In this document: in pieces, positions 13,533 to 25,800 of the stretch
Position numbering within the stretch: the first letter of the stretch is position 1
Layout of the letters: every line of letters begins with the position of its first letter
Source of the DNA: Trichopria drosophilae
Lineage: Eukaryota; Arthropoda; Insecta; Hymenoptera; Diapriidae
Length of the DNA: 64,000 nt
Direction: 5' to 3'
Assembly: GCA_030407085.1 (NCBI GenBank)
Contig: CM059582.1
Location: 52,527,001-52,591,000, forward strand
Position numbers and translations under genes: made by a program
Notes under the pieces: model-generated
What the model was told of the DNA's origin: nothing
The model's input: only the letters and a program-made list of their open reading frames with translations
Database searches by the model: none

Positions 13533-13618
13533 CCCAGCAGAAATTTATTAGGGCCCTGATCAGGTCCTGATCAAAAGCGTTACAACCTGATCAGGGTCTG
13601 AAGAAATTTCTGCTCGGG
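13533..13618. mobile_element. TA-flanked MITE, CCC..AGAAAT family, copy 3 (best preserved)
   Basis: The termini CCCAGCAGAAATTTATTAGG and (reverse complement) CCCGAGCAGAAATTTCTTCA both lead into CCTGATCAGG cores. TA lies on both sides (13531-13532 and 13619-13620). At 86 bp it is essentially one hairpin. It shares core and arms with the copy at 1981-2069. Confidence 0.75.
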
Positions 13619-13826
13619 TACTTATAACCTGAAGCATTTTACTTATTAGACGTTCAATCTCCATTCAATTTTACGTATTTTATATGACGTACTAATGTTA
13701 TTAATATTTTGAAATATTCTTTCGTCAAACTAACACAAATAAATAATAAGGCTGTTCTATTGACAGTTACTTTAAATAGTAATTTTTGTTTACTGAAAAA
13801 ACAATCCCAAATGTACAGTGACAGTC

Positions 13827-14050
13827 TTTTATTTACGAAATTTCCAAAAATATTTTCAATTTAGGAATAACCGAGGTTTTATTTTCCGGTCCTTCCTCTT
13901 GTTATTGACGTGTGTAAAATTTACAACTAAACATAGCAACTTTTCCAAAACACTTCTGTTCAAACACAATAGCATAAAGTACAAAAGCCACACAGTAACA
14001 CCCCGATTATCCCTAGATTGAAAATATATTTTCAATTTTCGTAAATAAAA
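13827..14050. mobile_element. 224-bp long-armed palindromic element
   Basis: The left arm (TTTTATTTACGAAA, then ATTTTCAATTTAGGAATAAC) and the reverse complement of the right arm (TTTTATTTACGAAA, then ATTTTCAATCTAGGGATAAT) align for about 70 bp with small differences. As a consequence the plus frame at 13818-14021 and the minus frame at 13856-14101 encode near-mirror peptides (FYLRNF... versus FYLRKL...), so neither should be taken as a gene. The target duplication is unclear. Confidence 0.65.
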
Positions 14051-14051
14051 A

Positions 14052-17000
14052 TGATTTAGTTCAAGTGCAAGAAGTAGCTCAAAATAATTACAATGTTTCA
14101 AACTGAAATGTATGAAGTATCCTTAAAAATCTATTCAACAATATTATTGGTTAACGTTATTCAGAATGATTAAAGGGAACACGGAAAAACGAAGTTTGTC
14201 TATTTTATTCCGATTTTAAGATCCGCCCTCCAATATTGATATATTTTTATGCGGTTTTTCCCGTAGAGGTAATTGTGGGCCTTAAAAGAAGATATATGTT
14301 GGGACTAACCATTTTAAGAAATTGCATAACATACAAAAGAGGAATTATGTAATACAAAAATTCAAATTCTTCCCTAATTTCACATTGGACAAATTTTCTT
14401 TTCTCACGTGTGCCTATCTATTAGAGAATACTAACATTTAATACCTTTTTCTATTTTTAATTACATCATTCAAATGGCAAAATGTATTCATAGTATTTTG
14501 AAGGCATTCTCAGTCCACATAGATGGAATAATATTTTTTTACACCTTGAGCTATTGTTCCCTATATTGCGGAATCAAAATAAGACTTTCTCTCCCTAGGG
14601 AGCAAGATACTTTTCTCGAATTGTAAGCATAACAGTCCTTTCATCGGTATCAGAAACTCACTTACTTTAAAAAATAAGCATATTTACGCTTGCATTTATC
14701 TTTATACAACTAAAGAGGGTACGTTCATTATTCAACAAGATCACGTATAAAAAATTATTTTCGCTCTCAAAAACATGTGAATACAGTAAACTTTGAAGCA
14801 GTTCGAAAACATGAAATGAACGGATGTCAATCCATTTGATATATTGAAATGTTTCGGAAAATATCACTTATTTCTCGTAATCCTATACCAGTATTCCAAT
14901 GTAATATGTAACAAATTTTATATAAATAGAAAATTGTCAGTTACGTGAATAATAAAATAAAAAAACGTCTGATATCCATGCAGACTTACAATTCCAACAA
15001 TTTTCAGAAATACGTTAATATTACATGGTACTATAGAGATTCAAAATCTGCAACCTAGATTGGTTACGTTTCTGTATGAACTAGATCACGGTTGAAGAAG
15101 AGCGGCAAAGTGTATAGCGAACGAGTAACGAAATGGGACGTATTGTCGTGTGTATTTGTGGGCACGGAGTATTGAGTTTCCGTCACGTACCATCAGGATA
15201 CAATATCTGTCACAGACAGTAAAACGTTTATGGGTGATTTAGAATCAGGTCTGTCTATTACGAGCATATAGTTCGTCAATAAGGAAGCAAACGTAATGAA
15301 CAGGCGCTAGAAATGAGAGGGTTGTAAAAAAGCAAAAATTATTTAGAATAATCGAGAAACACATTTATAGGGATTAATAAATAAAGTGACTTGGAATTAT
15401 ATTTTCCAAATAAATGTTCAACTCTTAGTGGATAAATATTAAAAAACAGTTATGTAAATAAGTGGAGCAAATAGAAAGATTAAAAGTTGATATTAATAAT
15501 TACATTGGTACAGGCTTAAAGTATCACTGCTTTTTTGCAAAGTTATAATATTATTTGCAACGTTAATGTCATACCAGATTTTCTCGTTCAATTATGCAGA
15601 ATTACGTCAATTGCGATAAAATTAGGGATCAGTGTTGAGCACTCTTCGGCCCTTGAAGGGTTAAGTGCTCTCAGTCAAAATTCCATCTCTGACATCCAGC
15701 TGCCGAGAAAGATCACTATTTCATATTTACTGAAAATTCAGATGGAATTTTATTTGCCACATAAAATTTGCAATAAATATCTGCAATTTTGAGTTAATAT
15801 CTAAATTACCTGCGATAAGGTATGAATAATTTGGTATAATTGCTCGTCATATATACAGAAATTGTAGCTCGAACGTATTCAGAGCGGAATAATCATGATG
15901 GACTTTCTATCCTCGTCTTCTTTTCAATTATAGAAATCGTGATATAGATATACAGCTCATACGAAATATATAAAGTTTCAAAATTCGTATATTTGTCATT
16001 GATCGCAGATTGCATTCAAAGTGTTCCAATTGAACTTATTTGAAATGAAATTTTGCACTCTATTTGGAGTCGCAAAATGGCCACGTTGCGAAACGTTTAA
16101 TGTAATTATAAATTGGCGAACTTTTAAATTGTACTCTCCACTTTTAGCAATCGCGCGAATGATCGCTAATTCTATCGAAATTCTCCAAACTCGCGAAAAT
16201 AAGGAAGCAGAGGCGACAGAGAAAAATGAATTCCGAACAACCGAAAATGTATTAAACAGTTAAATGGAAATTCGTATTATGTTCTTCGATTTTCTTCTCA
16301 AGGCTCTTCCATCTTTTCGCCCCGAAGTCGAATTGAATAAGTTTTGCGGCTTACAGAGTTTTGAAACTTGGGGAACTATTAATTTTACAGTATTATAGAA
16401 AATCTATATTCACTTTAGGTAGAGAGAAATTCCGATGGTACTCGGGACGAATCGATTACAATGAGACTGAGAGAGATTTAAAAGAGACTCTACAAATTGC
16501 TATTCGCGGTGCTTATCTACTCTCTGATTGGCGAGTGTATTTGTGTTTCATGAATAATTGCTGAGTAGTCGGATATCTGCTTCTGGAAGCCTTTATATTC
16601 TGAAACAAAAATAAAATCTATTTTCTTTCTCAAGCATACTACAATACTCACAATGAATCTGGAAATGCGATAAATAACCAATTTCCTTATGATAGCAAAC
16701 TACATCCAATTAAATAAAAATATTTTAACATATTTTTGAAATTTAATTGTTGGAAATATAAAACGTTTCTTATATACAACATTAGACACCCTTAATATAA
16801 AGATATTTGTGGGTCATCTGAAGTTGAAAGCTGTGCCTTATTGAGCGGAACAAATAAGCAAGATTACGTTCATATACTTACTTTGGTTTTCTCGAAAAGC
16901 TCCGTGTGCTGACATGCACGACATAACCAATATCATTTTTAACTCATTCGGTTGACACTATTTACAGAGCCCGAAACATCGAGGAAATTGGAAATTATTG

Positions 17001-17404
17001 GAAAAGTCTCAACTATACAGCGAAAGAGTTTTGCGGAAGTTCATGCACGAAGAAACGAAAAACCATGACTTTGAAAATTTAAGCACAATTACTTTCGTAC
17101 ACTGAGAGACTTTTCATGTAAATATTTATTTTAAACGCATACGAATGCATGAAAATTAATGAAGTTTCGAAATAATTCAGTGAGTTAGAAAAACCGAGTC
17201 TTGTCGATTATAAATGAGATAATTTATACATTTTATATGAGAAATTAGAAACGTTAGAACATATTTCCTGATGAGTAGTAAGACAAAATCGCAATAGTGA
17301 TCGCTTAAACTTGATAGGTAATAATCGCTTTGATCTTGTTAAATTAATATTCTAAATATTAGTATAGGTACTGTTTTAGAAAAACATAAATAAATTATTA
17401 TTTT
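14052..17404. other. AT-rich spacer
   Basis: Slightly higher GC at 15060-15310 and 16290-16560, with no motif, splice pair or repeat I can support. Frames of 60-85 codons here have no recognisable content. Confidence 0.45.
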
Positions 17405-17503
17405 GTACCCGGGTAGATTTTAGACCGGGCTTTACCCGGAATCCAGCCGGTTGCTCTACTTTTCTTCGGGATCCAACCGGGCGGTCTGGTCGAAACCCGG
17501 CAA
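17405..17503. repeat. GC-rich dispersed repeat, copy 1
   Basis: A sharply GC-rich block in AT-rich DNA with several CCGGG/CCCGG words. Its part at 17453-17490 (CTCTACTTTTCTTCGGGATC and onward) matches 18299-18335 (CTCTGCTTTTTTCGGGATCT) in the same orientation. It is a piece of a repeat family of unknown class. Confidence 0.5.
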
Positions 17504-17640
17504 CAATTTGACCATTATTAAGTCTAATTAACAAATTAATTTTAATTATTACTCTGAATCAATATCAGAAACTCTTCATGTATACAAATTTAGAAGAAAG
17601 AATAAAGGTAAGAAGAAAACGTGTCTTCTAAGGTACTTAT

Positions 17641-17860
17641 TCGGGTGGAAAACCCGACAAATTGGAAAGCCGACTGCTCAAAAAATAGACAGTTATGAAG
17701 CCAACATTGAAAAGCAGATAGTTAAAAAGCCCGCACGTAACAAAATAGACACATCGACAAGGGGACAGACATTTTTCGTTTTTTTTTTATTGTCGGCTTT
17801 TCGATTATCGGTACTTTGACAAGTCGGCGATTTTATTTGTAGGTGCTCCTACACGCATCT
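17641..17860. repeat. Degenerate AAAGCCGAC short-period repeat
   Basis: Words of the type AAAGCCGAC and its complement GTCGGCTTT recur at irregular spacing of roughly 15-20 bp, in both orientations on either side of a T-run at 17781. It resembles a decayed minisatellite or the subterminal repeats of a DNA transposon. No ends can be set. Confidence 0.35.
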
Positions 17861-18194
17861 ACTTATTTCATAACCTGGATGGATATAATTGATTATCTGT
17901 TCTGAGTTTTTGAGGAAATGAAAAACTAGATTATTTTTTATTTTGTAATGAGGGTTTAAGGTTTATAGGAATAAACTGTGCAGGTTTAGCACTCGATATC
18001 TAAAAACCCGAAATTCGCACAAAATGGTATATAGTGTGGAAAGGAATCTGAAACGCTCCTTATGTTTCAAATAAAAACTCATTTGTATAACGAGTATGAA
18101 ACATTGTCGCATGCACTCCTACCGACAATAAAACCAACAAGCTTTCGAAGCTATGGCCGGAATTTAAAAGGGTAAAGAAAATCCTTATTTGCAT

Positions 18195-18384
18195 TTGGGA
18201 TTTGTCGGGGCCATCTGGCCGGGTGCTGATAAGGCACTTCAGGTGAATTACAGCCAGAGAAATGTCTGGTCATTTGATCGTGAATCAAATCAGTTTACTC
18301 TGCTTTTTTCGGGATCTGAACGGGCTGCCTCATAGCATCCTAACCAGACAATCTGGTTGGGCCCAGCCAGAGTCCGGTTTACCA
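18195..18384. repeat. GC-rich dispersed repeat, copy 2
   Basis: It shares the CTCT(A/G)CTTTT(C/T)TTCGGGATC core with 17453-17490, about 845 bp upstream, and has a local inverted pair (AACCAGACAATCTGGTT). The two copies could be the ends of one element or two independent insertions. Confidence 0.45.
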
Positions 18385-18389
18385 CTAAT

Positions 18390-19309
18390 ATATCTAAAAT
18401 AAATCGAAAGTAATCTTGAAGATAGATTTATTAAAAAAATAAAAATATTATCCGCAGATCAGACATCAGATTCGTCATTGTGAAAGGGGATTACGTCAGA
18501 TTATTGCCAAATTCCATTCATTACCATTTTTGCATTGTTCTGGTATAAGATAATAAAATATTAAACACTCTTTCCCCAGAAATGGAACACATCAATGATG
18601 CTGTCGACAAATTGGGTCGCTTAAATCTAATTGTAATAAAAATGAAAAACTTTTGAAACAAAATATATAGCGTAATCTGCCGTCGTAAATTAATTTATTT
18701 GACATAGTAGATGTAAAATCGCCATTCTGGAAAAATATGTTTCTTGTAGGAAATTTCCTGAGGAATTCAATGGTGCAATAATAATATTTGTATACTGTCG
18801 GCCTCGAGCAGTAAATGGACTTTCTAATATTCAATTGTTTATAACAATCGCTTTCTAGCAACAATTTTAAAAACTACGCAAATAGAAATAAAGACAATTT
18901 CATTACCTTTAAAATGAGCCCCGGCTGAAGTCAATCGGATAAATAGAACCGGAATTATGGCAATTTCAAAAAGTGCAGAATTGGAGAGTATTACAAATTT
19001 CAAACCGCCATATTTTCGAAAATATTGATTAAAAAAAAAATTCAGAAACACGTGTCGACTTTTTTCGTATAAGGAACACATAAAAAAATTTAGAAGCAAA
19101 TCAAAAATGTCCACCAATATTTTTTACGAAATCCGTTCGATTTGTAAAAGAATGTCCCATATGCATGACAACAAATAAAACACATTTCGTGGTTGATATT
19201 AACCCGCGAAACACATTACATCCGTCCATAAACGTTACTATATTGAGGGTGGGGGGGGGATGGAGGATTCTTACCTGCATTGGATTGAATTCTCAAACCA
19301 CGCCACTCA
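18390..19309. other. AT-rich spacer with minus-strand frames
   Basis: Two overlapping minus-strand frames of 90 and 92 codons (18592-19117) have no domain signature. A poly-G run lies at 19251-19259. Confidence 0.4.
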
Positions 19310-19747
19310 TTGGACTGAAATTCTTCATCCAAAACATTCACGGAGAAAAATGACTCCGCTGGATTAGCTGATTCATATCAGCTAAAATTTTCGGCTGGAA
19401 TTACCGAAAATATCTGCAATTTTAGCTGTTTTGATTCCGCTAATGAAGCCTTAACCCTACTCAATTCGCGCTTAGATCTAAATTTCCGCTACATTAGCAG
19501 ATTTGTTCCGCTAAATTTGCGGACTTTTTCAGTAAATTTAGCTGAAATTATCGGCTATTCCTAACGGAATTCGAACAGCTATCCCTATAGGATAAAATTG
19601 GTAGAATCTGCGGATTTTTCGGCTGATTTAGCCGGTTATTTTTCTCCGTGTTGGAATGGTACTACTTAAATCCATAGGACTCAACTGTCAGTCCTAAGGG
19701 ATCGCTTGTGTGTTTCAGTTCTATATGGATTAAAAGTTTCAGTCCAA
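19310..19747. mobile_element. Outer palindromic element interrupted by a MITE
   Basis: The left flank TTGGACTGAAATTCTTCATC and the reverse complement of the right flank (TTGGACTGAAACTTTTAATC, ending at 19747) are inverted copies. They enclose the CACGGAG MITE, so the inner element appears to have landed inside an older palindromic one. Confidence 0.5.
19339..19650. mobile_element. 312-bp CACGGAGAAAAAT-type MITE
   Basis: The left end CACGGAGAAAAATGAC and the reverse complement of the right end CACGGAGAAAAATAAC match over at least 13 bp. The interior repeats short GCTAAAT/GCGGA words in both orientations. There is no coding capacity. The superfamily is unknown because the target duplication is not clear. 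Similar ends occur at 49824. Confidence 0.65.
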
Positions 19748-20059
19748 CAAATGTAAAGTGTATAGATTACGAATCATAAATTCTATCTGCGTGATGAAAA
19801 AAAATTATTTGAATGAAAATATTTTATTACCATGAACGCAATAATAACATAACACTAATTTATATGTGCTTCAATATAAACCTAGCCAACCCTATATGTA
19901 TTCCCGTTCTACAGGATATCATAGTATGTCAATTTCAATGACCACGTTAGCTTGTGATTGATCGGTCGCAAATAGTCGAATTTTGGACAAATCAATTAAA
20001 TTTTCCTTAAACGATATTGTGATTCCGCAACTCGTATAGTACCATCTAGTCCATCGAAT

Positions 20060-20560
20060 TGTACTTTATTATCAGTGCAGTGACCCAACCACCAAGAATT
20101 CATCGAAAGCAAACGAACCGTGCCCTGGTGAATTCGTCAGGGACACTTGAAAGTTACAAGCGAAGCTGGATCCGTCGTTGATGCCAGCCAATGCGGCTGA
20201 ATGCCGCAGTTTCCGGTCCGGGCGCCTCGCATGGCAGAAATGCAGTGTGCGAAATGCATAGCCGTAATACGTTTGAATTGCATATAGGAGGCCGTACCGC
20301 GATCGCGCTACGCGCATCCGACCGAATGTCAGCTGATCTAACCGCTGAATGCGTGACGGGACTGTAGAGCACCGCTTAGTAGTCGCAAACCCGTGTGCCC
20401 GGCAAGAACACCGCCGTTCGGCGACATGTCGCACATGGCAATGTGCCGTCAACCATCGGAAAATCATAATATATGCATAGTCGTGTGTCGGCTCTTTTAT
20501 TCGATGGTCCTGTATGTGGCTGACGTATACACAAAATGAGACTGCGAAAGTCAGAATTCT
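20060..20560. promoter_or_regulatory. GC/CpG-rich island with overlapping frames
   Basis: A GC-rich, CpG-rich island with open frames on the minus strand (20072-20467, 131 codons, and 20154-20372). Neither frame shows a domain or a splice-bounded exon. Frames in several phases open together, which is expected in GC-rich DNA with few stops. It could be an unmethylated promoter or enhancer, or an old GC-rich element. I do not call a gene. Confidence 0.25.
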
Positions 20561-22650
20561 TTGTGGTTTGCTTTTGAATTTCTATTCCTGATCGAAACGA
20601 CCAAACTATATGTATCAGTAATGTGGTATATGAAACCGATAGATGCAAATGCAACGTGTGATGCATGTGATGTATACAATTATAATTAAGTTAGTTAAAA
20701 AGATTTTAGTTAAAATATATAAAATGTATTTTAACCGAAAAATTAGATGATGAAAGAAACTTTATGAAAAAAGAAGTTAAAGATATATTTTATATATCTT
20801 AATAAAAAATAAAATCTTTGAAAGCGGGCAGGTACCGGGCAGTGGTCAGTAACAGGGGGCAGTAACAGCATTTCCCTTACCTAGGACAAAATATGAAAAT
20901 ATTTTTAAATTATGTATTAAAGAACTCGTATAATCCGCGGTATTTCTCAGAAATATTGATTTTTACAAGAATTGAGTCGCTATGAAAGAAAACATTTTTA
21001 TCATTAATTTGGTTTGTTTTCGGTCATAACGTAAAATATCTACTTATCAAAAATTCCAACACTGCACTTGACTATCTATTGATACGGTTTAAAAATGAAG
21101 CCGTTATGTCATGAATATTTGAAAATGATAGAATTTCGCAAAAAATGTTGCGAAACAAAAAGTTCTTAGAATCGATCAAAGGAAACCGCGAAACTTTGTC
21201 ACAATTTTTCTATGACTTATATTTTTCCAAAATTTTGGGATTTTCTGAAAATTCTGAATTTTCTGAAACTTTTGAAAAAATTTGAGCGTATTCTTTGATC
21301 AATTCTAAGAACTATTTTTCAGCGATAGTTTTTCCGAAAAATCATTTTCGAATAAAAAGTTCAGAAGCATTTCGCCGTTTTTTTCGTGTTTAAGCAACCA
21401 TTTTGACAGTTTCCCACTTTATTCTCAAAATGCTATCATGCACATTTTAAAGTTAAAAGATTGAGGACACGATATTTTCCTCGATCAGTGATTTCCATAA
21501 CCGTTTCCAATGTGAAAATGCCGAATAAAAAATTTGATTTTTTTGTGAAAAACCAAGCATAACTTTTTTGGAATGGGCTCGATTCATTTTTTAACAGCAG
21601 ATTCGGAATGATCCATCAATTTTACGTCGAAAATGTCTTATCTAACATTTTTTGAACTGGTTTTTAGTGTCAAGAAATATTCCGAAAATCTTGGTGAAAT
21701 TTGTGTCCTCTTGGGCGTTAATGAGTTAATCCGAAAAACATATGACCAAAATATGTAATGTCTCAAATAATTGGAATAAAAATTCGAATAGAAATGGTAA
21801 ACCTATAATAATAAAGAAATTAATCAAAAAGTTCTATACAATAGAATCAAATTCAATGTTGAATGGATTTACGATTTTGTTTTAAACATTGAATTATTTA
21901 ATGTACATCTGATGCGATCGAAACCATCTTTTAAACAATACTATTGAAAAATATACCAGAATCTATTTATTGAAAACAAGTAAAACATAGGGTATGCAAT
22001 TAATAAAAAACGTTCTGTTAATTGTATTTTTTGGATCTTCTAAGGCTTCTCACTATTATATACAAAAAATGATTTGTGTTAATTCGCAGATTGTTAGCTT
22101 ATTGTTGCTCAATATTTACATCTATACTATTATTATAATAATCACTATTGATATTAGCTCTAAAAGTAATTCTCTCGACGGGACACTGTTTACATGCAAC
22201 GCCATCGTGAATAGCATCGTTGCGTCTGACTATTCACAGTGTCATACTACTGTTTGAATGTGTTCATTGATCAGTGAGTGATGGAAACAATACACTTCTA
22301 TCGAACACATATTTACGATCAATTTATACATAATATATAGCGTGCTTTGTAATTTAACACATACTTAATTATAAAGTAAACAGCATTATTAAACAAACGG
22401 TATAGAATGATAATATCTTACAATTATATAAATACCTTCATTTATACAAGTGTTTATTCAGAATTATTTCTATAGAAGTCAGATTACGATATACTGTATA
22501 CATATAATTATGTACGATTTAATTAATGGTTATTGTGGAAAATGTGACCATTACTGATATAATCTCTTTAAAAAGTAGGCGAATTTTCGTCGTAATATAG
22601 AGTTTTTATCACGTAATAATAAACGCATTAAAATCGAATAATTATTCAGC
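20561..22650. other. AT-rich spacer with a short GGGCAGTAACAG direct repeat
   Basis: At 20824-20869, GGGCAG words with CAGTAACAG recur three times in about 45 bp. The rest (20880-21740) reads like an old, unclassifiable repeat rich in A/T runs. No coding signal. Confidence 0.35.
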
Positions 22651-22659
22651 AGTATTCGC

Positions 22660-22830
22660 ATGATTACAACGTCAACGTCACGAGAAAAGGACTCGGCGGA
22701 AATGGCCAATGCTGGTCGGCAGCGGTCACGGTACTTCCGGCATTTATGCTTTATAATGCAACGGGTTTACGACGTTTCTTTACACATTTTCATTTCCCAA
22801 AGCATTTCGAAAATTAGGCTAAATAATTAA
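22660..22830 (+). CDS. Small ORF (56 codons) in a local GC island, unrecognised
   Basis: An ATG at 22660 opens 56 codons to TAA at 22828. The first half is Arg/Ser-rich with good codon balance, and the second half is hydrophobic. A TTATTCAG acceptor-like site lies at 22641-22648, just upstream. There is no recognised family and no conserved motif. A chance frame in a GC-raised patch is equally likely. Confidence 0.15.
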   Translation: MITTSTSREKDSAEMANAGRQRSRYFRHLCFIMQRVYDVSLHIFISQSISKIRLNN

Positions 22831-25800
22831 CATCCTTTTTTCTGGCGAATATTACATTATTATATCATAAAAAATGGATTTTTATCATATTTTCGTATTT
22901 TATTTATATTTTACGCTTCTTAAGAGATCAAACCATTAATTACTAAATATCCATATATTTCTTCTAAAATTTATAATATAATATTATGGGGATTAATAAT
23001 AGCGAATATAAAAATATTGTTATTCACACGCCTATGGTGTATATATAAAAATTATCGAATATTCAACACTTCGACAAACACACAGGAGGTCTAACATATT
23101 GTCGATTTGAATGAATTCAATTTGAGATATGAAACTGTGAAAAATTAAGATTTGAAAGATTTCAGATTTTAAATCAATTCAATATTATTATAATGAAAAA
23201 TATCAAATTAAATTCTTCGAAATATTGATATATAACATCAAAACTGAAAAAATATTCTACATTCATGTAAACATTTATTTGAGCAGCGAAAAACAGAAGA
23301 TTCACCAAAAATTAAGAAAATATGTTATTTTTATATTTAAACACTCGTTTTGTACCTCTGTATATGACACACTAAATTTGCTGAAATATTTACTTGAATT
23401 GACAGTGCAGCATACTATTATGAATATATTACACCTAGAAAAGTACATTCATAGTAATCGTACCCAAACAACATAATTCAAAAGTTTTTACAAAACATTT
23501 GAAAATAAGAAAACAAGCAGAACAAAAATTATGACATCAATATATTTTTTACGTTTATCAACATAATGAAAATATTGCAAGCAAATGTTTGCTGGCAAAT
23601 TTGTATCTATTGCCAAAAATTGCATTGTAGCTCCATAAAAGCAGTTAGAACCTAATTTTATGATTTTATTTTTAACTTTCAATAATTTAAAAATCAAGTA
23701 TTTAATTAAGCTCTTGTCTTTCTAGTTGAGTATTTCAATGTAATGTAAATATTTCGTCAAATTATATTAATTATATTTTGTAACCATGCTATACCCTTCT
23801 ACATACTTATTAGATTTATTGACTTATTAGATTATGAAACTACAAGTAAAGGGGCGATGACTCTCACATTATTTTTTTTGCATCGTCACAGTGATTTCTG
23901 GAAATCCTTTTTATATTACTGTTATCTGATTTTCAAATATCAAGATTTTCAAATATAAGACACTGAACATCAAATGGAAATGTCATGCACATATTTCAGA
24001 TTTAGACTGTTGGTTCAGATTTTCACCGAAACATTCATGACATGAATAGATCACTGCGAATAAATTCACAAAATAACCGAACAAAAATTTTAGGATTCGG
24101 CACCATTGTGTTTATATGTTCATTAAATTAACAATAACAAAACACAGCTTGAATGAGTACAATAGCCTAATTCTCCCGTCTTGCGCCTTGTGTCTTTCCC
24201 AAAAGTCCCAATGGAGATTGGTAAGTTGACATTAAATCAGTATCAGATGTCAAAATACCAGGATGGATTGACTGTGCAGAGAGTTTTGTGGTGAAAATAT
24301 ATTATTTTCTCTGAAAAACGACTCAATCGAATCCGGGGTTGGGGTTTTAGATTAATTTTGGAAATAATATGATGAAATGCAAGAGCTTTTAAAACATCTT
24401 TCTATTTTATTGTATTTTTATCATTTATAACATTAGGAAAATAAACTTTTTTACAGGTGTTTTAATTATTTCATTAAGATGTACAAAAATTAGTCAGTTC
24501 TCGAGTACATCCCTCTGAAATAAAAATATGTGAATATGAGCAATTATCTCGTGACTTTATTGAGCCAAGTTAATAGTTGAAGTTTTAAATTTACATTACA
24601 TGTATTTAATAACATTGGTTAAAAACCGGTCATACTTGAACGAAAATGATAACAAAATTTCGAAGTTGAAAATTTAGTGTGATACCACTTTCATACTATT
24701 ATTCAACATGTACATAAACTAAATAAGTAAATGAGACATGTGCTTACAAATTTTCTGTTAACTACTAAATGTTAATAAAAATAAAATTTACCTTGTAAAT
24801 TTCATGACGAGTTGCAGGCACTACAGCTGGTTCAATACCATGTCGGACCGAACTTTATTAGTACTATTTCTAAGATGATTCGATTTATGAATTGGCACTA
24901 CTTTGGACTAGTGAGATATGGGATTTATATGTACTAACATTTTTATGGTGCTTTTTATGTTAAATAACTCATCAATGTTAGCTGCTAAAACTCAGACTGG
25001 GTATTTCGTGACATTTCTGATCCTGCTTTCTGTAATATCAAAATTACTTATAACGATAATGAAAAACGTGCTTCACAGGACACAATATTGGATTTGAAAC
25101 GTATTATGAAATGTAAGTTCATTCATAATTAATGAATCAACGTATTGAAACGATTGGGTATTTTTGAAAACATAAAAACATTTCGAAATTTCAAAACGAT
25201 TGTTCGTTTCTCGAGTTGAGTTTCAAAATTTATGAATTGTACTTCACAGTAATTTCCTTTAAATCTGTAAAATATTATCACTTGTTTAAAAAACGTTATT
25301 ATGGAAATACTATTATCATTACTGACATCTCTGAGAACTATTTTATAATTCTCATTCTTTGTACAAACATCCGTTCCGAACTTATTGAACAATGTCTTAT
25401 GACAAGATCACATAAGGTTTTATTGTAAATAAAATATTAAATGCTATCTGCCATTACCAAGGTTTACTACTACTTTGTCCTGGATTAGCTCTCGTTATAT
25501 GCAGAATATTTTTTATGATTTTCCCCATTGATTATTATCGTATCAGCTTCGCAGGACTGCCTTCATTAAGTTCCTATCTATATCGCTCTCATAACTTCGC
25601 AGTTCATTAGCTGAGCGTTTGCAGACCGAGAATTCGGCGTTATTAGATTTGCAATTCTATATATTTGTAGTCGTGTACTCAGCAAGGTAGAACATCAACA
25701 ATTACACAATACCATGAAATTGTGCTTTAAATTTATTTCTACCTACGTCATGGAAATGGAAGAGAAGAAATGTCTTTAATATTATTTACGTTCAAATCTG

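Noticed and set aside
20072..20467. 131-codon minus-strand ORF in a GC island
   Set aside because: Several frames are open at once because stops are rare in GC-rich DNA. No domain or splice-bounded exon is visible.
22180..22250. Possible small hairpin RNA (ACACTGT...ACAGTGT)
   Set aside because: The pairing is short and interrupted. It does not resemble a microRNA precursor stem.
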